Below, one piece after another: positions 1 through 5,193 of a stretch of DNA of 5,291 bases. Source of the stretch: Oscillospiraceae bacterium (GTDB taxonomy: Bacteria; Bacillota; Clostridia; Oscillospirales; Oscillospiraceae). The position numbers were made by a program, and so were the translations under genes. Numbering within the stretch: the first letter of the stretch is position 1; each line of letters starts with the position of its first letter. A model generated the notes under the pieces. The model ran no database searches. It saw only the letters and a program-made list of their open reading frames with translations, and was not told where the DNA came from. The DNA lies in contig JAISTA010000167.1 in NCBI GenBank assembly GCA_031272845.1, positions 1 to 5,291 of the forward strand, read 5' to 3'.

Positions 1-2
1 TG

Positions 3-575
3 GAGCGTATCCGCCGCGAAAAGCCGTTTTACGACACCTCGGGCGGCGGCGTTACGGTCTCCGGCGGAGAGTGCCTTAACCAGCCGGAATTCCTGCTGAA
101 CTTCCTCATAGCGTGCAAGGAGGAGGGAATCCACACGGCGGTTGACACAACGGGGCTCGCGCAGTGGTCCGTCATCGAAAAAATCCTGCCGTATTCAGAC
201 CTTTTCCTGTACGACCTAAAGCATATGGACTCTGAAATGCACAAGCGCGGCACGGGCGTGCCGAACGAGCTGATTCTGGAGAACGCGCGCAAAATCGCGA
301 AGGCGGGCGGCAAATTCCAAATCCGCGTGCCGGTAATGCCGCTGTACAACGACTCTGAAGAGAATTTCGACAAGCTCGGCAAATTTGTGCTGGAGCTCGG
401 AGACGCTGTCGAGGTCGTGCAGCTGCTGCCGTACCACAATCTTGGCGTCGTGAAATGGGAGCGCTTAGGCCGCGACCACCCGGTGCTTGAGGCGACGGCG
501 CCGTCCAACGAGTTTATGGAAATGCGCAAAAAGCAGCTTGAAGACATGGGGCTGACGAACGTCATCATCCACTAA
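3..575 (+). CDS. Glycyl-radical enzyme activating protein (radical SAM), 5'-truncated by window edge
   Basis: This is the C-terminal 190 residues of a pyruvate formate-lyase-activase-type protein. Family knowledge: these enzymes use a [4Fe-4S] cluster and S-adenosylmethionine to place a glycyl radical on a partner enzyme in the cytoplasm of anaerobes. The reading frame enters at base 3 and stops with TAA at 573-575. Visible landmarks in the partial protein are the SAM-binding GGE motif (VTVSGGECLNQ, about residues 17-27), the DLKHMDSEMHKRGTG block (71-85) with N-ELILENARKI after it, RVPVMPLYND (108-117) and LLPYHNLGVVKWERLG (141-156). These match the typical order D-K-xxD-xxxH-xxxTG-xxN, R-x-P-xxP and LPYHxxG-xxK-xxxLG. 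The cluster-binding CxxxCxxC and any ferredoxin-like insert would lie upstream, outside the window. The GGEC variant replaces the GGEP of PflA; GGEC occurs in several activases of other glycyl-radical enzymes, so the partner need not be PFL. It is followed by its own terminator, so it is probably the last gene of its operon. Confidence 0.93.
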   Translation, partial: ERIRREKPFYDTSGGGVTVSGGECLNQPEFLLNFLIACKEEGIHTAVDTTGLAQWSVIEKILPYSDLFLYDLKHMDSEMHKRGTGVPNELILENARKIAKAGGKFQIRVPVMPLYNDSEENFDKLGKFVLELGDAVEVVQLLPYHNLGVVKWERLGRDHPVLEATAPSNEFMEMRKKQLEDMGLTNVIIH

Positions 576-588
576 CCGACATTTATAT

Positions 589-624
589 ACCGCAAGTCGG
601 GGCGCAACAACCCCGGCTTGCGGT
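589..624 (+). terminator. Rho-independent terminator after the activase gene
   Basis: A long hairpin begins 13 bases after the activase stop codon. The left arm 589-602 pairs with 611-624 over 14 bp, with one G-U pair (597/616) and an 8-base loop (CGCAACAA). The GC-rich stem is followed by TTAAGTTT, which is only a weak U-tract, so termination may be imperfect. The hairpin is separate from the palindromic element that starts 14 bases later. Confidence 0.75.
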
Positions 625-637
625 TTAAGTTTGCACA

Positions 638-664
638 TATAGTCAATTAACTTGAAAAACGGTT
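638..664 (+). repeat. Left terminal inverted repeat of the MITE-like element
   Basis: This arm begins TATAGTCAATTAACTTGAAA and is the reverse complement of 770-796 apart from one mismatch (A659 opposite C775). The outer TA (638-639) is the candidate target duplication. Confidence 0.8.
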
Positions 665-769
665 CGCCTTTGCGGTCTATTTTCCGCATTGCTTCGTCTT
701 CGTCCTTGACGGGTTACGACACGTCTGCGTCCTCATCCTGGCAATGCAAAAAATATCCGCGCAAATCCA

Positions 770-796
770 AACCGCTTTTCAAGTTAATTGACTATA
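770..796 (-). repeat. Right terminal inverted repeat of the MITE-like element
   Basis: This arm is the partner of 638-664. It ends in TTCAAGTTAATTGACTATA, with the candidate TA duplication at 795-796. Its outer edge creates TACAAT at 795-800 across the junction, a possible but weakly supported -10 element for rpsP. Confidence 0.8.
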
Positions 797-823
797 CAAT
801 CAACATATTTGAGGTACACTACA

Positions 824-1060
824 ATGGTTAAAATCAGACTTCGCAGAATGGGCGCGAAAAAGGCTCCTTACTACAGAATTGTCGTTGCGGATTCACGCGC
901 GCCGCGTGACGGACGCTTCATCGAGGAAATAGGCTCGTATGACCCGACTGTCAATCCCGCAGCGGTAAAGATTAATATTGACCGTGCGGATTACTGGGTC
1001 AAAAACGGCGCACAGCCGACGGATACAGTCCGCGCACTCATCAAAAAAGTCAAAGCCTAA
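824..1060 (+). CDS. rpsP: 30S ribosomal protein bS16
   Basis: The 78-residue product is a full-length bS16, a primary-binding protein of the 30S subunit that contacts 16S rRNA in the body of the subunit and helps its assembly. The sequence shows the family signature from the first residue: MVKIRLRRMGAKK, then APYYRIVVADSRAPRDGR, FIEEIGSYDP and the C-terminal ADYWVKNGAQPTDTVRALIKK. The length matches bacterial bS16 (about 75-90 residues). The start is ATG 824, preceded by GAGG at 811-814 with a 9-base spacer. An in-frame TTG upstream at 788 lies inside the inverted repeat and would add unrelated residues, so it is rejected. The gene leads the cluster rpsP-khpA-rimM, with a 38-base gap to the ATG of khpA. 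Its natural upstream region appears to have been replaced or split by the MITE-like element, so the promoter is uncertain. Confidence 0.97.
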   Translation: MVKIRLRRMGAKKAPYYRIVVADSRAPRDGRFIEEIGSYDPTVNPAAVKINIDRADYWVKNGAQPTDTVRALIKKVKA

Positions 1061-1078
1061 GCCTTATCGGCTCAGCAC

Positions 1079-1083
1079 AGGAA
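1079..1083 (+). promoter_or_regulatory. Shine-Dalgarno-like AGGAA bearing on the khpA start
   Basis: AGGAA lies 15-16 bases before ATG 1099, which is too far for ideal use, but only 6-7 bases before the in-frame CTG at 1090. The only purine stretch nearer to the ATG is GAAAGAA, directly abutting it. This site therefore favours a CTG start adding three residues, or weak initiation at ATG 1099. Confidence 0.4.
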
Positions 1084-1098
1084 AATCAACTGAAAGAA

Positions 1099-1320
1099 AT
1101 GCTTGAATACATCGCGCGGGGGCTTGTATCAGACCCCGAGGCGGTTCGGGTCGAAGAGGTCGGCAGCGGCGGTGAGATAACTCTGCGCCTGTCCGTCGGC
1201 CCCGGCGATATGGGCAAGGTAATCGGCAAGGGCGGCCGCGTTGCAAAGGAAATCCGCTCCTTTATGAACGCGTTCGCGCATAAAGAGGGCGTTCGCGTCT
1301 CTGTTGACATCCTTGACTGA
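1099..1320 (+). CDS. khpA: KH-domain RNA-binding protein KhpA (YlqC family)
   Basis: This is a small single-KH-domain protein of 73 residues (76 if it starts at CTG 1090). In Firmicutes KhpA forms homodimers or heterodimers with KhpB/EloR, binds RNA and influences cell elongation and division; its place between rpsP and rimM is conserved. The sequence shows MLEYIARGLVSDPEAVRV at the N-terminus and the KH loop in GDMGKVIGKGGRVAKEIR, with the GxxG motif GKGG at residues 43-46, followed by the closing strand VRVSVDILD. Family members usually begin M-K/E-E-L-x-EYI, and translating from CTG 1090 gives M-K-E-M-L-E-Y-I, which fits both this pattern and the AGGAA spacing. The stop (TGA 1318-1320) overlaps the start of rimM, indicating translational coupling. 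Confidence 0.94.
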   Translation: MLEYIARGLVSDPEAVRVEEVGSGGEITLRLSVGPGDMGKVIGKGGRVAKEIRSFMNAFAHKEGVRVSVDILD

Positions 1321-1840
1321 CGGCACGCCGGAGGAAAGCCCCGCGTCTGATAAGACCGTCGGGCGGCTTTACGAGGGCGGCGTTATAACAAACACACACG
1401 GACTGCGCGGCGAGGTGAAAATCACGCCGTATACGTCCACGCCGCAGTTTTTGGCGGCGCTGCCCCGGCTGACGGTCGGGGAGACCGAATACAAAAGCTC
1501 CGCACGCGTCCACAAAAACGCGGTTATAGCGGTGCTGAACGGCGTTGACACGCACGAAAAGGCGGAGGCTCTGCGCGGCAGTACAGTTTTCTTCAAAAAG
1601 GAGGACGCGCCGCTCAAGCCGGGTCAGCATATGGTCGCGGATCTTCTCGGACTTTCGGCACGGGACGAAAACGGCGAAGCTTTCGGCGTAATTTCCGACT
1701 ACTACAGCCTGCCGTCGAATGACGTTTATGTCGTTTCGGCGCGGAGCGGCGAGGTTCAGATTCCCGCCGTGCCGGAATTTGTTTTGGAGATAAACGAGGC
1801 TGGGGGCTTTGTGCGCTTCCGGCTGATTGAGGGGCTGTAG
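1304..1840 (+). CDS. rimM: Ribosome maturation factor RimM
   Basis: The product is a 178-residue, full-length RimM, which binds ribosomal protein uS19 and assists maturation of the 16S rRNA 3' (head) domain in the 30S subunit. The N-terminal RimM barrel starts near residue 19 with VGRLYEGGVITNTHGLRGEVKI, carrying the hallmark HGLRGEVKI (32-40), and continues to about residue 100. The PRC-barrel domain follows with GQHMVADLLGL, GVISDYYSLPSNDVYVV and the typical IPAVPEFVLEIN (153-164), ending in LIEGL. No ATG or GTG is available ahead of the conserved region. The candidates are TTG 1304 or TTG 1313, which overlap the khpA reading frame by 17 or 8 bases. A strong GGAGGAAAG at 1330-1338 has no standard in-frame start after it. 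Initiation is probably coupled to khpA termination. The usual neighbour trmD does not follow. Confidence 0.95.
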   Translation: MTSLTDGTPEESPASDKTVGRLYEGGVITNTHGLRGEVKITPYTSTPQFLAALPRLTVGETEYKSSARVHKNAVIAVLNGVDTHEKAEALRGSTVFFKKEDAPLKPGQHMVADLLGLSARDENGEAFGVISDYYSLPSNDVYVVSARSGEVQIPAVPEFVLEINEAGGFVRFRLIEGL

Positions 1841-1903
1841 AGTCTCTTACAAAAAACGCGCGTTGCATTTGAAAATCAGGATACATAGCATTCAGCTCAA
1901 ATA

Positions 1904-3181
1904 ATGGCAGCACCACCACCAAAAAAACAAGGTACAACGAATACCTACCGTCCGCCGAAAAACACGCGGGCGATAGTCTTGCGGTGTGCCCTTGCGGCTG
2001 TAGTCGGCACGCTGCTGTTTTTTCTTGTGCGGCCTTTTTTTATAGACATAGCGCCTCCCCGCCCGTCTGAAACGCCGGAAACCTCCGCGCCCGCCGAAAC
2101 CGAGGAGCCGAGCGAACCGCCGACGCCGACACCCGAGGAGGTGCCGATCGTGCGCTACGGCGGTGTTGTCGAGCAGCTTTTCTTTAATCAGGTTATCGCT
2201 TATCCCGCGCTTGCCTTTGACGGGGACAAATACGAGGCGGATTTTGACCGGTATAAGCTCACGGCGGATGAGTTTAAGCGCATTTTGCAGTCGCTTTACG
2301 ACAATAATTATATTCTTGTCAATATGAACGACGTTTGGGCGGAGGAGCGGAATCCGGCAGGTGAGTACCGTATGGTAAGGGCGGCGCTTATGGTTCCCAA
2401 GGACAAAAAGCCGGTTGTGCTGTCCTTTGACGACATAAATTATTACGATTCAGAACGCGCGAACGGCCTTATGCAAAAGCTCATCATCGGGCGCGACGGC
2501 GAGATTTGGAGCTACGGCAAGGGCCCCGACGGGAATGACGTCGTCACGCAGGATCTGGACGCAATAGCGATTCTGGACAAATTTTGCCGCGAGCATCCTG
2601 ATTTTTCGCTGAACGGCGCGCGCGGCTGCATATCCCTGACCGGTTATCAGGGCGTTTTGGGCTACAGAACAAACACAAGCACCACGGACCTTTCGCCGGA
2701 GTTTGAGGAGGCGCGACAAAAGGAAATCGCGGCTGTGCGCCCCGTTATTACAAAGCTCAAGGCCGAGGGCTGGTATTTTGCCTGCCACACATATGCGCAT
2801 TCGGCTCTTTCCAAGACAAAGCTTGAGGCGGCCTCCGCCGATTTAGACCGCTGGATGCGCGAGGTCGCGCCCTTGACGGGCTCGACCCAAATCGTGACCT
2901 ACCCGATGTACAACCGGCTGGACGGCAAGGATACGGGCACTCCGGGCGAGTGTTTTTTGTACTACCAAAGCCAGGGCTTCCGCATTTTCTGCGCCGACGG
3001 AAAGGAGGCCTTTTCTAAGCTCAAGGAGTCAGTCTCAGCCGTCACTGTTGACAGAATGCTCTGCGGCGGCTTAACTCTGCGCAATCAGCGCGAGCGGTAC
3101 TCCAGGTTTTACGACGCAAAGGAAATATGGGACGATACCCGCCCGCTCGGCGTTCGCGGCTTTACAAGAGCGTGGGAGTAG
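1904..3181 (+). CDS. Membrane-anchored polysaccharide deacetylase-like protein (divergent NodB fold)
   Basis: The 425-residue protein has a short basic N-terminus, one membrane segment (about residues 23-42), a Pro/Glu/Thr-rich linker (51-80) and a large domain predicted to lie outside the membrane. NodB-family signatures are visible: VVLSFDDINYYD (171-182), where Asp176-Asp177 match the catalytic/metal aspartates of the TFDD motif, and FACHTYAHS (292-300), where His295 and His299 form the H-(S/T)-x-x-H zinc-ligand motif. TYPMY (332-336) sits where the third motif is expected. The spacing between the first two motifs (about 118 residues) is much larger than the usual roughly 50, so there is an insert at about 183-285. 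I see no clear C-terminal LxxH motif. Family members remove acetyl groups from peptidoglycan or other glycans; the actual substrate is unknown and activity is not assured. ATG 1904 has no close Shine-Dalgarno sequence, and an in-frame stop (1886-1888) rules out an earlier start. The gene occupies the position usually held by trmD. Confidence 0.78.
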   Translation: MAAPPPKKQGTTNTYRPPKNTRAIVLRCALAAVVGTLLFFLVRPFFIDIAPPRPSETPETSAPAETEEPSEPPTPTPEEVPIVRYGGVVEQLFFNQVIAYPALAFDGDKYEADFDRYKLTADEFKRILQSLYDNNYILVNMNDVWAEERNPAGEYRMVRAALMVPKDKKPVVLSFDDINYYDSERANGLMQKLIIGRDGEIWSYGKGPDGNDVVTQDLDAIAILDKFCREHPDFSLNGARGCISLTGYQGVLGYRTNTSTTDLSPEFEEARQKEIAAVRPVITKLKAEGWYFACHTYAHSALSKTKLEAASADLDRWMREVAPLTGSTQIVTYPMYNRLDGKDTGTPGECFLYYQSQGFRIFCADGKEAFSKLKESVSAVTVDRMLCGGLTLRNQRERYSRFYDAKEIWDDTRPLGVRGFTRAWE

Positions 3182-3209
3182 GACGCGGCGCAGACTCTTC
3201 ATTTGCAAA

Positions 3210-3215
3210 AAGGGA
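3210..3215 (+). promoter_or_regulatory. Ribosome binding site that sets the start at 3224
   Basis: AAGGGA lies 8 bases before ATG 3224. It rules out the in-frame TTG at 3203, which precedes it. The chosen start also aligns exactly with the first residue of the downstream paralog. Confidence 0.7.
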
Positions 3216-3223
3216 TAAACGCT

Positions 3224-4015
3224 ATGGAATATAATTTCGCCAAGCAGCAGGCACGGCGCATTTTCAAAAACAAGCTGCTTGCGGCTTTAATTGCGTGCGC
3301 CGCCTGGTCGGTGTTTTTCCTGGTTTTGGGCGGATTTGCGGGTGCGCGCAGTATGTTTGACGGCGGCGAACGGGTTAATTCAGTCGCGCAGCTTGAGGAG
3401 TGCTACGACAAGGGAATCTTGCAAATCCGCATACAGGTAGACGAAATGTACGACTTTGGCTGGATATATACCTCAACGGGTAAAAAGGACTACGAATTTG
3501 CCGAAAGGTACTATTATTTTAACGCAGACAAGGTGATTCTAATACGCATGCCGGCGCGCTACACAGAGGACTTCTACTCGGGGGTTGAGCTTTGCGGCCG
3601 CGTGCGGCTCCAAAACAACGAAGAGGACGAGGTTTTTGCCGATTTGGCGGCCCAGATAAAAACGCATTACGGCATTTCTGAAGCTGAGGCGCGTAATATG
3701 GTGTCAGACATTGTAATAGTGTATGACGACGGCAGGTTCGTTGCTGAAAAAATCTTCTTTTTCACATTACTCGCGTTGCCGCTTATCTCGCTTTTAGCCT
3801 TACTGCTTGCATTTTTTTCTTTGGCTGACGAGACGCGCTTAAAATGCTACAAGGCGCTTGCGCGCGCGGGTAATATGGATCCCGCCTATGTCAACAACAG
3901 CGTTTCGCGAGAGCTTCAAGAACCCGGGACGGTGCGCAAGGGCAATGGGTATAAAACGCGCTCGTACAGGGTTATCGTAAGTCTTTTCAGCTATGCTGTG
4001 GTTTTAAATAAGTAA
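3224..4015 (+). CDS. Two-TM membrane protein of unknown family, short paralog (lacks C-terminal domain)
   Basis: I do not recognise this 263-residue protein as a named family. It has a basic N-terminus (MEYNFAKQQARRIFKNKL), TM1 at about residues 19-38, a region of about 135 residues likely outside the membrane (containing RYYYFNADKVILIRMPARY), TM2 at about 176-199, then a basic cytoplasmic tail. The positive-inside rule supports both ends in the cytoplasm. It aligns collinearly with the next gene: 14 of the first 18 residues are identical, RMPARY is shared, and AGN-x-DP...V-N-x-x-SRE-x-Q follows TM2 in both. The similarity runs to about residue 259 (SYAV against GYDV), then the protein ends VLNK and stops with TAA, so the roughly 105-residue terminal domain of its paralog is missing. 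No remnant of that domain remains in the 30-base gap. It is either a truncated duplicate or a natural short partner. It follows the deacetylase-like gene by 42 bases. Confidence 0.85.
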   Translation: MEYNFAKQQARRIFKNKLLAALIACAAWSVFFLVLGGFAGARSMFDGGERVNSVAQLEECYDKGILQIRIQVDEMYDFGWIYTSTGKKDYEFAERYYYFNADKVILIRMPARYTEDFYSGVELCGRVRLQNNEEDEVFADLAAQIKTHYGISEAEARNMVSDIVIVYDDGRFVAEKIFFFTLLALPLISLLALLLAFFSLADETRLKCYKALARAGNMDPAYVNNSVSRELQEPGTVRKGNGYKTRSYRVIVSLFSYAVVLNK

Positions 4016-4030
4016 TTTTTAGGAGAAAAT

Positions 4031-4036
4031 AAGGAG
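4031..4036 (+). promoter_or_regulatory. Strong ribosome binding site of the long paralog
   Basis: AAGGAG precedes ATG 4046 with a 9-base spacer, and a second AGGAGA lies just upstream at 4021-4026. This is the best Shine-Dalgarno sequence in the window and suggests efficient, independent translation of the long paralog relative to the short one. Confidence 0.75.
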
Positions 4037-4045
4037 AGAAACAAT

Positions 4046-5122
4046 ATGGACTTTAATTTCGCAAAACAACAGGCAAAACGCATTTTCAAGCGCAAGCTGG
4101 TACTGTTCCTTGTAGTCGCGGTGATTTGGGGCGTGGTCTTCTTTTTTGTCGGCGGCCCCTCGCGGCTGTCCAACATTTTCGGCAGCGGCGAGCAGTTTAC
4201 AACAGCCGGAGATTTGGAAACGCTGTACAACAAAAACATTAAGCGCATTAAGACGACGGCGGATGATTTCGTGCAGTACTGGTACATAACGGAGGACAAT
4301 AAGGTCACCGTAAGATATTTTTATTATGACGCAGGCGACCAGTTCATCCTCGTGCGTATGCCGGCGCGTTACTCCGCCGATGATTACGCAAATTTTGAAG
4401 TTAGCGGCACTGTTCGTAAAAGGAACTCCGGAGAAGCTGAGATGTTCTCTGAGTTTATATCGGATGTGGCCGAATCGTTTGAGGTTTCAGAGCTTACGGC
4501 GCAGAAGTATGTTTCCTCATACGTCATTGCATACGGCACTGCGAATATAGGGGTTTTGTTTGTCATCGCCTCGGCCGTGCTGCTTGTTTTCCTTATCATA
4601 CAGTTGTTCGCGCTTATCTCCCTTGTAAACGAAAAACGCTCAAAGAGCTTCAAACGGCTTGCTCTTGCGGGAAACCCTGACCCGGATGTTGTCAACTACA
4701 ACATCTCGCGTGAAATTCAGGATTACGCAACAGTCACGTTCAAAAACGCATACTTCACGCGGTCGTACCTAATTTTTCTGCGTGCCTACGGCTACGATGT
4801 GCGGCGAGGGGAGGATCTCGTCTGGATTTACAAGCGCGTGACGCAAAACAGCTACAACGGCATCCCCACGGGAAAAACGTTCCAGCTTATCTGCTGCTTT
4901 GCGGACGGAAAAACGCTGTCTCTGCCGACAGGCAAAAAAACGTCTGACGAAGTGCTCACGACCGCTGCCGAGATGTATCCCAACGCGATTTTCGGCTACT
5001 CGCAGGAGCTTTCCCGGCTGTGGAAGCCGAAAAATCTCGCGCCGTTTCTCGCCGCGCGCGACGAAATTATAGCAAAAAGAAACGCCCCGGTGTACGACAT
5101 GCCGCCTGACGCGCAGGAGTAG
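4046..5122 (+). CDS. Two-TM membrane protein of unknown family with cytoplasmic C-terminal domain, long paralog
   Basis: I do not recognise a named function for this 358-residue protein. Layout: basic N-terminus (MDFNFAKQQAKRIFKRKL), TM1 at about 19-36, a region of about 130 residues predicted outside the membrane with RYFYYDAGDQFILVRMPARY (90-109), TM2 at about 166-194, a basic stretch (NEKRSKSFKR) consistent with the cytoplasmic side, then a C-terminal domain from about 240 to 340. That domain includes GEDLVWIYKRV (255-265), NGIPTGKTFQLICCFADGKTLSLPTGK (271-297), AIFGYSQELSRLW (314-326) and an acidic end. Its alternating short strands (W-x-Y, P-x-GK, F-x-DGK) followed by a helical stretch suggest a PH-like sensing or scaffold domain; this is inference. 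From memory it resembles uncharacterised Firmicutes DUF membrane proteins (perhaps DUF6709), which I cannot verify. Its shorter paralog lies 30 bases upstream and a terminator lies 36 bases downstream. Confidence 0.87.
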   Translation: MDFNFAKQQAKRIFKRKLVLFLVVAVIWGVVFFFVGGPSRLSNIFGSGEQFTTAGDLETLYNKNIKRIKTTADDFVQYWYITEDNKVTVRYFYYDAGDQFILVRMPARYSADDYANFEVSGTVRKRNSGEAEMFSEFISDVAESFEVSELTAQKYVSSYVIAYGTANIGVLFVIASAVLLVFLIIQLFALISLVNEKRSKSFKRLALAGNPDPDVVNYNISREIQDYATVTFKNAYFTRSYLIFLRAYGYDVRRGEDLVWIYKRVTQNSYNGIPTGKTFQLICCFADGKTLSLPTGKKTSDEVLTTAAEMYPNAIFGYSQELSRLWKPKNLAPFLAARDEIIAKRNAPVYDMPPDAQE

Positions 5123-5157
5123 GAGCGAACAAAGGCAATAGCGTTCGTACAAAAAAT

Positions 5158-5193
5158 AAGCCGGGTAAAGGACATGTCCTTTACCCGGCTTTT
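5158..5193. terminator. Perfect palindromic rho-independent terminator, likely bidirectional
   Basis: Positions 5158-5191 form a perfect 34-bp palindrome. As RNA this is a stem of 15 or more bp around a CAUG loop, GC-rich at its base (AGCCGGGT/ACCCGGCT), followed by TTTT (5190-5193). The opposite strand reads CTTATTTTTTG after the stem, an even better U-tract. It therefore ends the + strand block 36 bases after its last stop codon and could also stop a convergent transcript arriving from the right. Confidence 0.92.

Larger units (their letters stand above)
638..796. mobile_element. MITE-like palindromic element inserted upstream of rpsP
   Basis: This 159-bp segment is bounded by 27-bp inverted repeats (638-664 and 770-796) that match at 26 of 27 positions. 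The ends read TA-TAGTCAATT...AATTGACTA-TA, consistent with a TA target duplication as made by IS630/Tc1-mariner-type transposases. Pairing continues inward with interruptions: about 671-692 (TGCGGTCTATTTTCCGCATTGC) against 741-765, including a perfect GCATTGC/GCAATGC match at 686-692/741-747. The whole element could fold into one long hairpin. The 48-base apical part contains an imperfect 12-base direct repeat (695-706 and 722-733, CGTCTKCGTCCT). There is no transposase and no credible ORF, so it would be non-autonomous and moved in trans. The right end lies 14 bases before the rpsP ribosome binding site. An alternative is a dispersed structured RNA or REP-like repeat rather than a transposon derivative. 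Confidence 0.72.
3224..5122 (+). repeat. Tandem gene duplication (two paralogous membrane-protein genes)
   Basis: The genes at 3224-4015 and 4046-5122 are head-to-tail paralogs. The relationship is visible in protein and partly in DNA (for example ATTTCGC, CGCATTTTCAA and ATGCCGGCGCG recur at matching places). Identity is high at the N-terminus and around the MPARY motif but low elsewhere, so the duplication is old rather than recent. Confidence 0.85.

Noticed and set aside
29..568. Long open frame on the - strand opposite the activase
   Set aside because: It is antisense to a clearly conserved radical SAM gene, rich in Ser/Arg/Pro typical of shadow frames, and has no recognisable domain.
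465..689. Open frame on the - strand spanning the terminator and part of the palindromic element
   Set aside because: It crosses the terminator hairpin and the left inverted repeat and has no family resemblance; the element appears non-coding.
788..823. N-terminal extension of rpsP from TTG 788
   Set aside because: It would begin inside the inverted repeat and add 12 residues absent from bS16; ATG 824 has a ribosome binding site and the canonical MVKIRLRRMG start.
1057..1075. Small stem-loop at the rpsP stop codon (CTAAGCC/GGCTCAG)
   Set aside because: It has only 7 bp with a mismatch and no U-tract; too weak to call a terminator within the operon.
1330..1338. GGAGGAAAG as the ribosome binding site of rimM
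   Set aside because: No ATG, GTG or TTG follows in frame before the conserved domain, so it is probably just coding sequence (Pro-Glu-Glu-Ser).
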